A model generated the notes under the pieces. That model was not told the DNA's origin, ran no database searches, and worked only from the letters and a program-made list of their open reading frames with translations. 35,255 bases of DNA. Origin: DSUN01 sp035527715. Lineage in GTDB: Bacteria; Planctomycetota; PUPC01; DSUN01. Each line of letters opens with the position of its first letter. Within the stretch, counting starts at the first letter, position 1. The DNA is taken from the NCBI GenBank assembly GCA_035527715.1, contig DATKZY010000083.1, positions 1-35,255 of the forward strand, given 5' to 3'. Position numbers and translations under genes: made by a program. Of this stretch, positions 28,967 to 35,255 are shown piece by piece.

Positions 28967-30987
28967 CAAGGATTGTCTCCGATTCCAGCAGGTGTAGGGA
29001 CTCCGTCAGGGGACTTCCATCCGGCCGTGTGCTTGTAGAAGAAGACATTGCCGTTGGCGTCGCTCACGGCGATGAAGGCGTTGACGCTGGCCACGTATCG
29101 CCAGCGGCCAAAGACGCCATTGCGGGCGAAGGCCGTGACCTTAGGGCCGCCATCGGCCTGCTTGACCTCCCATTTCTTCGCGTCGAGGTCGAGTGCGTAG
29201 ATCTTGTCTGGCGCCCACGACGCCCAACCCACCATGCGGTCTGCGACTGGGTCGTAGTCCAGGCCGGCCGCGTTGCCGGTGTGGATGACATCCCCGCCGC
29301 CGGGAATCTTGAGGTTCTGCTGCTTGAAGTTGTTCTGGCCGATGTCGTAGAGGACCAGGCGGCCTCGGCCCACCCCGACGAGCAGCTTGCGCTTGGTGTC
29401 CACGGCAAAGCCCAGCCCATCTACCGGCTGGCCATCGAGCTTGGCCCAGGTGTTCTCGTCGTAGTCGTAGGCAAAGAGCCCTTTGTGCTCGCTGCCGAAG
29501 AAAAGCTTCTTCGAGACTGGGTCGTACGCGCAGCCAAGGCAGAAGCCGCCACCGGGAAGGGTCCCGCCCGGCTGTCTGTCCTCCCATTTCTTGGCGTCGA
29601 AGTCATAGGTCCATGTCCGGTCGCACTTGGCAAATCCTACCCCCGCCAGCGACCCGCCCAGCCCAGAGAAGCGATCGGCGTGGGCGATGTAAGCGAGGCC
29701 CCCATAGGTGTGGCGCGAATTGGGGGCGCCGTCGGCGTTGACTTCCTGGTCTTTAACCGGAGTGGGGAATGGATCGGTCAGGCGCTCCCAGGCCATTTTC
29801 TGGACGTCGAACGCGTACAGCTCGTTGCCGTGATAGTCGGCGTGTCCGCCGCCCCAGATCACGAGACGGTCGCGCTTCGTGTCGAAGGCTGCGCCGCACC
29901 AGGCCATCACCACCGAGGCTGGCCCGCAGACGGCCCATGTCTTGGGGAACTGGTTCGGCTTTGGCGCCACGGCCATCAGGGCCGACTTCGGGATCTCGAT
30001 CCACGTGTTGGCTGGGGCGTTCTTGATCTTGTCCAGGATCGCTTGCGGGGACGACGGCTGTGGAGAGGGACCGCTCGCCTCAACTCCTTTGAGGTGCTTG
30101 TCGAAGAAGCTCGTCACCAGGCGAAGCAGCCGCTCCTCTTGTGCGGGCGTGGCCCCGCCGTGTCCGCCGCCCTTGATCACCTCGAAGGTCACTTCAACGC
30201 CGGCCTTCTTGATGGCCTCCAACAGCATTTCGCTCTGGTTGATCGGCACAAGGGTGTCCTTCTCGCCATGGGCGATCAGGAATGGCGGGGCGTCCTTGGT
30301 GACATAAGTGATTGGGTTGGCCCTCACGGCCAGTTCCCTATGCTCCGACGTTGGCCCGCCCACCAGTTGGGCCGGCGGCGAAAGCCGCGGCGGCTTGTAG
30401 AAGCCGGCGCAGCCGGCTTCGAGCTTCATCAGGTCGGTCGGGCCGGAGAAGTCCACCACGCACTGCACCTTGCTGGAAACGCCCAGGTTCCCGCCGGTGT
30501 TGCCTTCAAGCTCCTTGCCCCCACCGCTGGTGCCCAGCAGCGCCGCCAGGTGTCCACCGGATGAGCCGCCCCATACGCCGATGTGGTCGGCGTCGAGAGA
30601 GTATTTCATCGCGTTGGCACGGAGGAAGCGTATGGCCCCCTTGCAGTCCTCGATCTGCGCCGGGAACACCGCGTCCTGCGAGAGCCGATGGCTGATGCTG
30701 GCCACAGCGTATCCGCGTCCGACCAGAACGCGGACCGCGTTGCCACTCGGCAAGGCATCGTGCATCCAGGAATTCCGCCAGGCGCCGCCGTAGATCCAAA
30801 CGACCAGCGGCAGCTTGCCCTTCGACTCAGTTGGGGTGTAGAGGTCCAGCACCAGGCGCGTCTCGCCAACCCTGGCATACTCCACATTGCGCAGGACCTT
30901 TGACCCCTCGGGCGTCTCGCCCGCACTGGCCGTGGGGAGCGCGGCAGCCAGGAGCACTGCGCTCAGTCTCAGTGCTGCGCGGAGCAT
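28966..30987 (-). CDS. Secreted esterase fused to a Kelch-like beta-propeller
   Basis: A 673-residue exported protein with two unrelated parts. Residues about 25-302 are a complete alpha/beta-hydrolase: WIYGGAWRNSW, GGSSGG (Ser142), HGEKDTLVP (Asp244) and KGGGHGG (His276). After a Pro/Ser linker (about 305-315), residues 325-673 form a propeller-like region with repeated blade patterns: FDTKRDRLVIWGGGHADYHG, ELYAFDVQKMAWERL, TWTYDFDAKKWEDRQ, LFAYDYDENTWAKLDG and IYALDLDAKKWEVKQ. The esterase half is a paralogue of 21865-22845. The fusion could give the esterase a sugar- or surface-binding part. ATG 30987 is preceded by AGGAGG at proper distance; GTG 30993 is too close to it. Confidence 0.9.
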   Translation of the reverse strand: MLRAALRLSAVLLAAALPTASAGETPEGSKVLRNVEYARVGETRLVLDLYTPTESKGKLPLVVWIYGGAWRNSWMHDALPSGNAVRVLVGRGYAVASISHRLSQDAVFPAQIEDCKGAIRFLRANAMKYSLDADHIGVWGGSSGGHLAALLGTSGGGKELEGNTGGNLGVSSKVQCVVDFSGPTDLMKLEAGCAGFYKPPRLSPPAQLVGGPTSEHRELAVRANPITYVTKDAPPFLIAHGEKDTLVPINQSEMLLEAIKKAGVEVTFEVIKGGGHGGATPAQEERLLRLVTSFFDKHLKGVEASGPSPQPSSPQAILDKIKNAPANTWIEIPKSALMAVAPKPNQFPKTWAVCGPASVVMAWCGAAFDTKRDRLVIWGGGHADYHGNELYAFDVQKMAWERLTDPFPTPVKDQEVNADGAPNSRHTYGGLAYIAHADRFSGLGGSLAGVGFAKCDRTWTYDFDAKKWEDRQPGGTLPGGGFCLGCAYDPVSKKLFFGSEHKGLFAYDYDENTWAKLDGQPVDGLGFAVDTKRKLLVGVGRGRLVLYDIGQNNFKQQNLKIPGGGDVIHTGNAAGLDYDPVADRMVGWASWAPDKIYALDLDAKKWEVKQADGGPKVTAFARNGVFGRWRYVASVNAFIAVSDANGNVFFYKHTAGWKSPDGVPTPAGIGDNP

Positions 30988-31011
30988 GGGCACCTCCTTC
31001 GGATGACGCGC

Positions 31012-31794
31012 CTACTCCTTCTCCGTCGGCCTCGGCGCGGGGGCGCGGGAGAGGACCTGGATCTTGGCCGCGCGCTTGCGCTCGTCGTAGTACCACTCGA
31101 TTCTCACCTTGTCTCCGGGTTTCAGTGTCCCCATGGTTTCAATCACCTTGGGGTCGAACCCACCCTTGTTCGTGGCCTTGTCAATCACAAAGGGCGGCCA
31201 GTAGCACTCGGTATAGTCCTGCTTGAGGATCTCGAACCCCTTCAGGTCGAGCACGCCCCTCTTGAATGCCTTCTGGAACAGCTCGGCCGGACCTTCGCAG
31301 GCGATGAAGTCCTGTCTGCCGGTTGGCTTGACGTCAACGTAACAGGCCTTCTCGCTAACCTCGCGAGCAACTACAGTGCCCAGCAAAGTCCCCGTCAGTG
31401 AGTAGTTGATCATCCTCTTGCCGCCGGAGACCTGCATAGATCGTTTCGGCGGGCAAAGGAGGGCGGAGATCTCAGTCACCACGGCGTCTTCCCCCTGCCT
31501 CTGCCACTTGAGTGCGACGAGGTTTGGCACGAAGAGCTTCTTGACCGCGGCGTCTACGCTGGCGCTGACGGTGCCGCCCGGCAGAGCCAGAAGGTACTTC
31601 TCCGACTCCTGCGTGCCCTCGGGCTTTACCATGATGTACGTGTCTTTCCTGTCGGTGAGGATGCCGACGACCTTCCCGCTCTTCGCCGTGGGCGGCGTTC
31701 TCCTCTCCTCGGCCCGCGCGGCGAGGCCCAGCCAAAGGCCGCTCGCCAGGACGGCCGCGGTCACGATGCGCGCGAACAGTCCCTTCTGGATCAT
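31012..31794 (-). CDS. Exported protein with two similar beta-rich halves
   Basis: I do not recognise this 260-residue protein. After a signal peptide (about 1-28) two segments share a plan: SGKVVGILTDRKDTYIMVKP and later ALKWQRQGEDAVVTEIS form the first, TGTLLGTVVAREVSEKACYV and KVRIEWYYDERKRAAKIQVL the second. Each looks like a small beta-barrel, perhaps OB-like, with a pattern similar in style to modules A and B upstream. GGAG lies eight bases before the ATG. It has gaps of about 25 bases to both neighbours, so it links the regulatory genes to the hydrolase genes in one run. Confidence 0.78.
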   Translation of the reverse strand: MIQKGLFARIVTAAVLASGLWLGLAARAEERRTPPTAKSGKVVGILTDRKDTYIMVKPEGTQESEKYLLALPGGTVSASVDAAVKKLFVPNLVALKWQRQGEDAVVTEISALLCPPKRSMQVSGGKRMINYSLTGTLLGTVVAREVSEKACYVDVKPTGRQDFIACEGPAELFQKAFKRGVLDLKGFEILKQDYTECYWPPFVIDKATNKGGFDPKVIETMGTLKPGDKVRIEWYYDERKRAAKIQVLSRAPAPRPTEKE

Positions 31795-31819
31795 CTCTCG
31801 GTCTCCTCTCCCTTCCTTG

Positions 31820-32116
31820 CTATTCCACGAGCTTGGCCGAGATCACCGTGATCCACTTCACACCGTCCTTCTCCTGGACGTTCCCTTTGATCTCGGCCTT
31901 CTTGTCCTTGGCTTCCTTGGCGACGATCTTGCCGTTCTCGTCCTTCGTGATCTTGTAGATGACGTCGCCCACCTTCACGGTGGCGGCCTCGGGGGCGTCC
32001 GCCTCCGCGGCGCGCACGATGCCGGTAATTGTCTCTACGCCCGCGGAATCCGCTCGGGCGGACCCGAGGGCAACCAGGCAGGCCACCAGCGCGACACACG
32101 TCGCACGGCACAGCAT
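31820..32116 (-). CDS. Small exported module-A protein (copy A1)
   Basis: A 98-residue protein with a signal peptide (about 1-22) and one beta-rich module of about 65 residues. Key stretches are VKVGDVIYKITKDENGK, KDKKAEIKGNV and DGVKWITVISAKL. In residues 32-96 it matches copy A2 (32577-32993) at 44 of 65 positions. The pattern (V-G-..-Y, then A-E-I-K-G-x-V, then W-I-x-V) resembles small OB-fold exported domains, but I cannot name a family. ATG 32116 has GGAG just upstream, and the gene starts one base after the stop of B1. An upstream frame extension is only a shadow of B1. Confidence 0.78.
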   Translation of the reverse strand: MLCRATCVALVACLVALGSARADSAGVETITGIVRAAEADAPEAATVKVGDVIYKITKDENGKIVAKEAKDKKAEIKGNVQEKDGVKWITVISAKLVE

Positions 32117-32117
32117 G

Positions 32118-32465
32118 CTATCTCTCCTCGACGATGATGATCTTGACGTCCACCGACCTGCCGGTAATCGTCTTCTTGCCGTCCTTCTCGCCGACCACTC
32201 CGGTGACCTCGACCTTCTTCCCATCGCCTTGCTTGGCGACGATAATGCCCGCCCAGCCGTAGACGTCGTAGGCGACCTGGCTCCCATCCGCCGCCGTCAC
32301 GGTCACGGTGGCATTCGCGACCGACGGGTCCTTCGCGTCGGTGACAAGGGCCTTCCCCATCCCCGTGATCGTCGACTTGGGCGTGTCGTCCGCCATCGCC
32401 ACTTGGGTGAACGCAAGGCCAACGAGACCGACCAGCAAAGCCAACATCATCACGCGTCGGAACAT
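32118..32465 (-). CDS. Small exported module-B protein (copy B1)
   Basis: A 115-residue exported protein (signal about 1-25, ending AMADD) with one module B (residues 33-114). It contains DPSVANATVTVTAADGSQV, YDVYGWAG and KKVEVTGVVGEKDGKKTITG. This module is 84% identical (69 of 82) to the C-terminal end of the anti-sigma factor (its residues 209-290), so free and sigma-linked forms of the same domain exist in one operon. It may be OB-like. AAAGGAG precedes ATG 32465 by about seven bases. The gene is one base upstream of A1, so the pair is translated together. Confidence 0.82.
   Translation of the reverse strand: MFRRVMMLALLVGLVGLAFTQVAMADDTPKSTITGMGKALVTDAKDPSVANATVTVTAADGSQVAYDVYGWAGIIVAKQGDGKKVEVTGVVGEKDGKKTITGRSVDVKIIIVEER
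32283..32336 (-). repeat. Direct repeat within module B, copy in B1
   Basis: These 54 bases are identical to 33177-33230 in the anti-sigma gene, and similarity continues on both sides. The offset is 894 bases. It marks a recent tandem duplication or gene conversion of the B/A unit. Confidence 0.95.
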
Positions 32466-32550
32466 TCCGGCTCTCCTTTCAAGGATTCGCCACGCCAAGC
32501 GAAGAACGCACCTCGTTGGGAAACGGCTCTGACCTGTTCTCACCTCCTCT

Positions 32551-32566
32551 CCCCAGCCTGCTGGGG
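32551..32566. other. Hairpin between A2 and B1
   Basis: CCCCAGC and GCTGGGG flank CT, giving a short stable hairpin in the only sizeable gap (111 bases) of the regulatory part of the operon. No T-run follows on the minus strand. It may be an RNA processing or attenuation element separating the sigma genes from the exported products. Confidence 0.45.
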
Positions 32567-32576
32567 ACTCCAGACA

Positions 32577-32993
32577 TCAATACGGGCCGAGCTTGGCGGA
32601 GGTCACGGCGATCCACTTCGCGCCGTTCTTCTCTTCCACAGTCCCTTTGATTTCGGCCTTTCTGTCTTTGGCCTCCCTGGCAACGGTTTTGCCGTTTTCG
32701 TCCTTCACCACGTTGTAGACCACGCCGTCCACCTCTACGGTGGCTGCCTCCGGGGCTTCAGGAGCCGCGGCCTTCACAACACCTATGATCGTCTGCCGAA
32801 CCGCGGGCGGCGTCTGGGCGGGAAGCGCGTCCTTGACAGGCACCGTCTGCTCGCCCTCAGGCGCCGTTCTGGTCGGGGGCAGACCCTTGACCTGGGCAGG
32901 GCCGCTCACCCGGGTGCGGGAGCAGTGGAGGCTCGTGAACGCAAGGCCAACCACTCCGATCAGCGAAGCAACCCACGCCGCGCGACCGAGCAT
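32577..32993 (-). CDS. Exported module-A protein with extended N-terminus (copy A2)
   Basis: A 138-residue protein. The signal ends near LAFTSLHC, where Cys24 suggests a lipoprotein, although the lipobox is imperfect. A Pro/Thr-rich linker (about 30-65) connects it to module A (70-134). The signal region VVGLAFT is close to that of B1 (LVGLAFT), and 17 bases there (32935-32951) are identical to 32407-32423. A2 is therefore a mosaic: module A behind a B-type signal region. GAGGAG stands before ATG 32993, and only 12 bases separate it from the anti-sigma gene. It is probably the membrane-anchored form of A. Confidence 0.78.
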   Translation of the reverse strand: MLGRAAWVASLIGVVGLAFTSLHCSRTRVSGPAQVKGLPPTRTAPEGEQTVPVKDALPAQTPPAVRQTIIGVVKAAAPEAPEAATVEVDGVVYNVVKDENGKTVAREAKDRKAEIKGTVEEKNGAKWIAVTSAKLGPY

Positions 32994-33005
32994 TCGCTCT
33001 CTCCT

Positions 33006-33890
33006 CTACTTCGGCTTCTCCTCGACGATGATGATCTTGGCATCAACGGACTTTCCCGTGATCGTCCTCTTGCCATCGTTCCCACCGACCACGCCGGTGA
33101 CCTCGACCCTCTTCCCGTCGCCTTGCCTGGCGACGATCACGCCGGCCCAGCCGTAGACGTCGTAGACGACCTGGGTCCCATCCGCCGCCGTCACGGTCAC
33201 GGTGGCATTCGCGACCGACGGGTCCTTCGCATCGGCGACGAGGGCCCCTGCCATCCCTGTTATGGTCACTCTCTCGCCCGGCCGGAACGCAGGCTCCGGA
33301 GGCGCACTCGCCGCAGTCCATGTCCACTCCTGCCCCGCTCGGAGCGTCTTTTCTGCATCTGGAGCCGCAACCAGGACGGTGCCGGCCTGCACGCTCACGA
33401 ATACCCCCTTTGCCGCGGCCTCCGGGATTCGGACGGTGAAGCGGGTTCCTGTGGCGGACACGGTGCAGGCACCGGCGCGGACCGCGAAGCTGCCGACGCG
33501 GCGGTCCACCTCGCAGTCCACGCCTCCCGCTTCGAGCAGGATCGCCTCCGCCCGTTCCGTCCCCTCGGTCCGCAGCCTGCTGGCAGGCTCTACCTGGACA
33601 TGGCAATAGCCGCCGAGGGTGAGGGTGGCAGCGCTGCCCTGCGTGGTGACAACGGTGCCACGACCCAGCTCCCGCCCATCCACCCGAGGCACGGGATAGC
33701 GCCCGCGCAGCCCCAGCATGAGAGCGATAGCGACCGCCAGGACGGCCGCGGCGCTCGCCGCCCACCACAGGTACCGGCCCTTGCGGGGGTAGGCTCTCGC
33801 AGCGACCTTCCCAACGAGGTCTGGCGGCGTGAGGCCGCCAAGTTCCCTCTCGAGAAGGACGTGGATCAGCCTGTCTTCCTCGTCACTCAT
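33006..33890 (-). CDS. FecR-like anti-sigma factor fused to module B
   Basis: A 294-residue single-pass membrane protein likely to hold the adjacent ECF sigma factor inactive and release it on an envelope signal. A short cytoplasmic region (1-38) is followed by one membrane helix (39-61). A FecR-like beta domain (about 78-190) contains GTVVTTQGSAATLTLGG, SFAVRAGACTVSATGTRF and VSVQAGTVLVAAP. The C-terminus (209-290) is module B, also found as the free protein B1. The cytoplasmic part lacks an obvious zinc-binding HxxxCxxC motif, which fits FecR-type rather than ZAS-type factors. Its ATG overlaps the end of the sigma gene by eight bases. The added module could sense the ligand or compete with B1. 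Confidence 0.85.
   Translation of the reverse strand: MSDEEDRLIHVLLERELGGLTPPDLVGKVAARAYPRKGRYLWWAASAAAVLAVAIALMLGLRGRYPVPRVDGRELGRGTVVTTQGSAATLTLGGYCHVQVEPASRLRTEGTERAEAILLEAGGVDCEVDRRVGSFAVRAGACTVSATGTRFTVRIPEAAAKGVFVSVQAGTVLVAAPDAEKTLRAGQEWTWTAASAPPEPAFRPGERVTITGMAGALVADAKDPSVANATVTVTAADGTQVVYDVYGWAGVIVARQGDGKRVEVTGVVGGNDGKRTITGKSVDAKIIIVEEKPK
33177..33230 (-). repeat. Direct repeat within module B, copy in the anti-sigma gene
   Basis: This is the second copy of the 54-base identical repeat at 32283-32336, in the same orientation and the same reading frame of module B. Confidence 0.95.
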
Positions 33891-34440
33891 GCGCCACCTC
33901 GAGTTGGAGGCGCTTCCGGATACAGCTCCCGAGACCGGCCCTGATCCGCCGCAGAAGCGACTTGACTCCGTCCCCGGTCATGTTCAGCAGGAAAGCCATC
34001 TCCATCCGGGACTTGCTCTGCGCATAGCGCAGGTCCAGGGCACGTTGGTGCTCCTCCGAGAGCTTCTCCAGGCATTTCCTGAGCGCCTCGATGTAATCGA
34101 GGCCATCGCCGTCCCGGAGGAATTGCCCCTGCCAGACCGCCTCTGCCCGCTCCACGGATTCGCTGTCCGCCCTCACGCGGCTGGCCCTTTGTCGGTCGCA
34201 GTATTGCAGGAAGAGGTTCCGGGCAATGCCTCTCAGCCAAGCCCTCTGCCCAGACCCATCCAGCACGTCAGGTGGCAGTGACTTCCGGAAGGCTACCAGG
34301 AAGGTCTCCTGTGCGAGGTCCTCTGCCACGTCCCGTGGGGCGCCCAGGTAGTGGATGTACGTGAACACTTCCACCTGGTGGGTCCTCACGAGGGCTTCCA
34401 GCGAATCGCGATCCACAGCCGGGCTGTCCTCTCTACACAT
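33883..34440 (-). CDS. ECF-type RNA polymerase sigma factor
   Basis: A 185-residue sigma-70 family factor with only regions 2 and 4. Region 2 (about 14-85) includes VEVFTYIHYLGAPRDVAEDL and the hallmark AEDLAQETFLVAFR. WLRGIARNLFLQYCDR ends the DNA-melting part. Region 4 (about 118-172) contains LEKLSEEHQRALDLRYAQ and the recognition helix MTGDGVKSLLRRIR. The following gene encodes its probable anti-sigma factor and overlaps it by eight bases. It would direct transcription of this operon and/or the exported-protein genes nearby. The ribosome binding site before ATG 34440 is weak (AGGAT), and no better start exists. Confidence 0.93.
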   Translation of the reverse strand: MCREDSPAVDRDSLEALVRTHQVEVFTYIHYLGAPRDVAEDLAQETFLVAFRKSLPPDVLDGSGQRAWLRGIARNLFLQYCDRQRASRVRADSESVERAEAVWQGQFLRDGDGLDYIEALRKCLEKLSEEHQRALDLRYAQSKSRMEMAFLLNMTGDGVKSLLRRIRAGLGSCIRKRLQLEVAHE

Positions 34441-34487
34441 ATATCCTGCTGGGAGCCCAAAAGGGTGCGACGATTATTTGCTGCCGG

Positions 34488-34501
34488 GCCGCTGCAGCGG
34501 C
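34488..34501. promoter_or_regulatory. 14-bp palindrome in the sigma-gene leader
   Basis: GCCGCTGCAGCGGC is a perfect palindrome located just downstream of the expected transcription start of the minus-strand promoter at 34513-34541. It could be an operator or a leader hairpin. Confidence 0.4.
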
Positions 34502-34512
34502 GTGGCGCTTCT

Positions 34513-34541
34513 CTTATATTCCGGGAGGTGCCGGTTTTCAA
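34513..34541 (-). promoter_or_regulatory. Sigma-70-like promoter of the sigma/anti-sigma operon
   Basis: On the minus strand TTGAAA (34541-34536) and TATAAG (34518-34513) are separated by exactly 17 bases. Transcription would begin near 34506, leaving a leader of about 65 bases before the sigma factor ATG. This suggests basal expression from the housekeeping factor. Confidence 0.7.
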
Positions 34542-34621
34542 GTGGCTGGCGATGCGTGGGCCGAGACCCTCTGCACCCGCCCGGCTCATCGGCACCGGCC
34601 GCCGCGTGACCCCACCGGCTC

Positions 34622-34650
34622 TTGCATTCGCGGCAGCGCGGGGCTAGAAT
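34622..34650 (+). promoter_or_regulatory. Sigma-70-like promoter for the right-edge gene
   Basis: TTGCAT (34622-34627) and TAGAAT (34645-34650) are separated by 17 bases. It is divergent from the sigma-operon promoter about 80 bases away and lies 74 bases before the ATG at 34724. Confidence 0.65.
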
Positions 34651-34723
34651 CCCTGTACCCGAGCGGTTCACTGTGGGTGGCGGACGAGCTAGATCATTCC
34701 AGGTTGCGGGGGAAGGGAAAGCG

Positions 34724-35255
34724 ATGAACACCTGCGCGTGGCGGACGCTGTGTCTCCTGGCGGTCGGTGTGCTTTTCCTCTCCGGCCGCGCCGCGCTGGC
34801 CGAGGAGAAGATCCTCTTCGACTTTGAGGACGAGGACAGCGTCAAAGCGTGGTCCAACATCAATGTCTACGCCCTTCGCGAGGCGGAGGCCAAGGCGGCC
34901 GCGTACAAGCCGCCCGCGCCCGTGCCGCCGGAACCGCCGGTCAAGATCGAGTGGACATCCTCGGGCATCACCCGCGGCAAGCATGCGCTGAAGCTGGTGT
35001 TCACCGGCGGGCGGTTTCCGACGATTTCGGCAACCAGCCCGCTGGACGACTGGCGGCCGTTCAAGTCCTTCCACGCCGACGTGACTGCCGGCCGCGTATG
35101 CATGGTCATCTTCCGCGCAATGGCGAAGACCAGCAAGTACGGGACGAGCTATAGCGATGGCACCTCGCGGTGGGAGTTCGCCGCCCGCCTCGAGCCCGGC
35201 AAGAACAGCCTGGTGGTCGCGGCCCCTGCCTATGCCGATCGGCTCTGGAAGGACG
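34724..35255 (+). CDS. Exported protein, possibly a glycan-binding jelly roll (partial)
   Basis: The first 177 codons of a gene that runs off the window. A signal peptide (about 1-26, ending RAALA) is followed by ILFDFEDEDSVKAWSN, the usual start of beta-sandwich carbohydrate-binding-like domains in secreted Planctomycetota proteins. A charged Pro-rich loop (KPPAPVPPEPPVK, about 62-74) interrupts it. Then come GKHALKLVFTGG and DDWRPFKSFHADV, matching the strand pattern of these domains. The purine-rich GGGGGAAGGGA just before ATG 34724 supports the start. A catalytic domain may lie beyond the window. It may be a target of the divergent sigma factor, but this is inference. Confidence 0.75.
   Translation, partial: MNTCAWRTLCLLAVGVLFLSGRAALAEEKILFDFEDEDSVKAWSNINVYALREAEAKAAAYKPPAPVPPEPPVKIEWTSSGITRGKHALKLVFTGGRFPTISATSPLDDWRPFKSFHADVTAGRVCMVIFRAMAKTSKYGTSYSDGTSRWEFAARLEPGKNSLVVAAPAYADRLWKD

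Overview
The window is about 35 kb of high-GC, densely packed bacterial DNA with no phage or plasmid backbone visible. A Tat-exported Cys-type sulfatase, a wrecked formylglycine-generating-enzyme-like gene, several secreted esterases, a VCBS/FG-GAP protein and a DUF4091/DUF6067-like protein together suggest a Planctomycetota-like member of the PVC group or a relative such as Hydrogenedentota or Lentisphaerota. This is inferred from gene content only; there is no rRNA here to decide it.

Region 1 (1-6622, + strand): a sulfatase and an SGNH/GDSL hydrolase are followed by a 17-bp perfect hairpin and an extended -10 promoter. That promoter opens a central-metabolism cluster: isocitrate dehydrogenase, an S23/four-helix-bundle ORF, malate dehydrogenase, a small membrane protein and an NrnA-type DHH phosphodiesterase. 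The S23 ORF lies inside a cassette bounded by 35-nt inverted repeats (31/35 matches), which contain the stop codons of both the dehydrogenase and the S23 ORF. It resembles the intervening sequences of 23S rRNA, but sits between two TCA-cycle genes.

Region 2 (6623-7748) holds eroded minus-strand coding remnants and then a promoter overlapping a palindrome. Region 3 (7749-17494, +) is a metal-efflux operon: a thioredoxin-like lipoprotein, two YHS-domain proteins, and a TolC/CusB/CusA tripartite RND system. The adaptor carries two CxMHP...CxxC metal-binding modules and the pump has a large additional membrane insertion. Region 4 (17495-18535) has no convincing gene but contains a piece resembling the 3' end of a tmRNA or tRNA.

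Region 5 (18536-22845) has a divergent secreted clan-A glycoside hydrolase (-), an FGE-like pseudogene (+) and an esterase (+). Region 6 (22876-34440, all - strand) looks like one transcription unit of about 11.5 kb. A sigma-70-like promoter at 34513-34541 leads into an ECF sigma factor, a FecR-like anti-sigma factor with an extra C-terminal module B, small exported proteins built from modules A and B (a tandem A/B duplication), an exported protein with two similar halves, an esterase fused to a beta-propeller, a DUF4091-like protein, a VCBS protein and another esterase. The working model is an envelope-signal-controlled operon for breaking down esterified polysaccharide. Module B appears both on the anti-sigma factor and as a free exported protein, and this is the most unusual regulatory feature. 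A partial exported protein starts at the right edge on the + strand.
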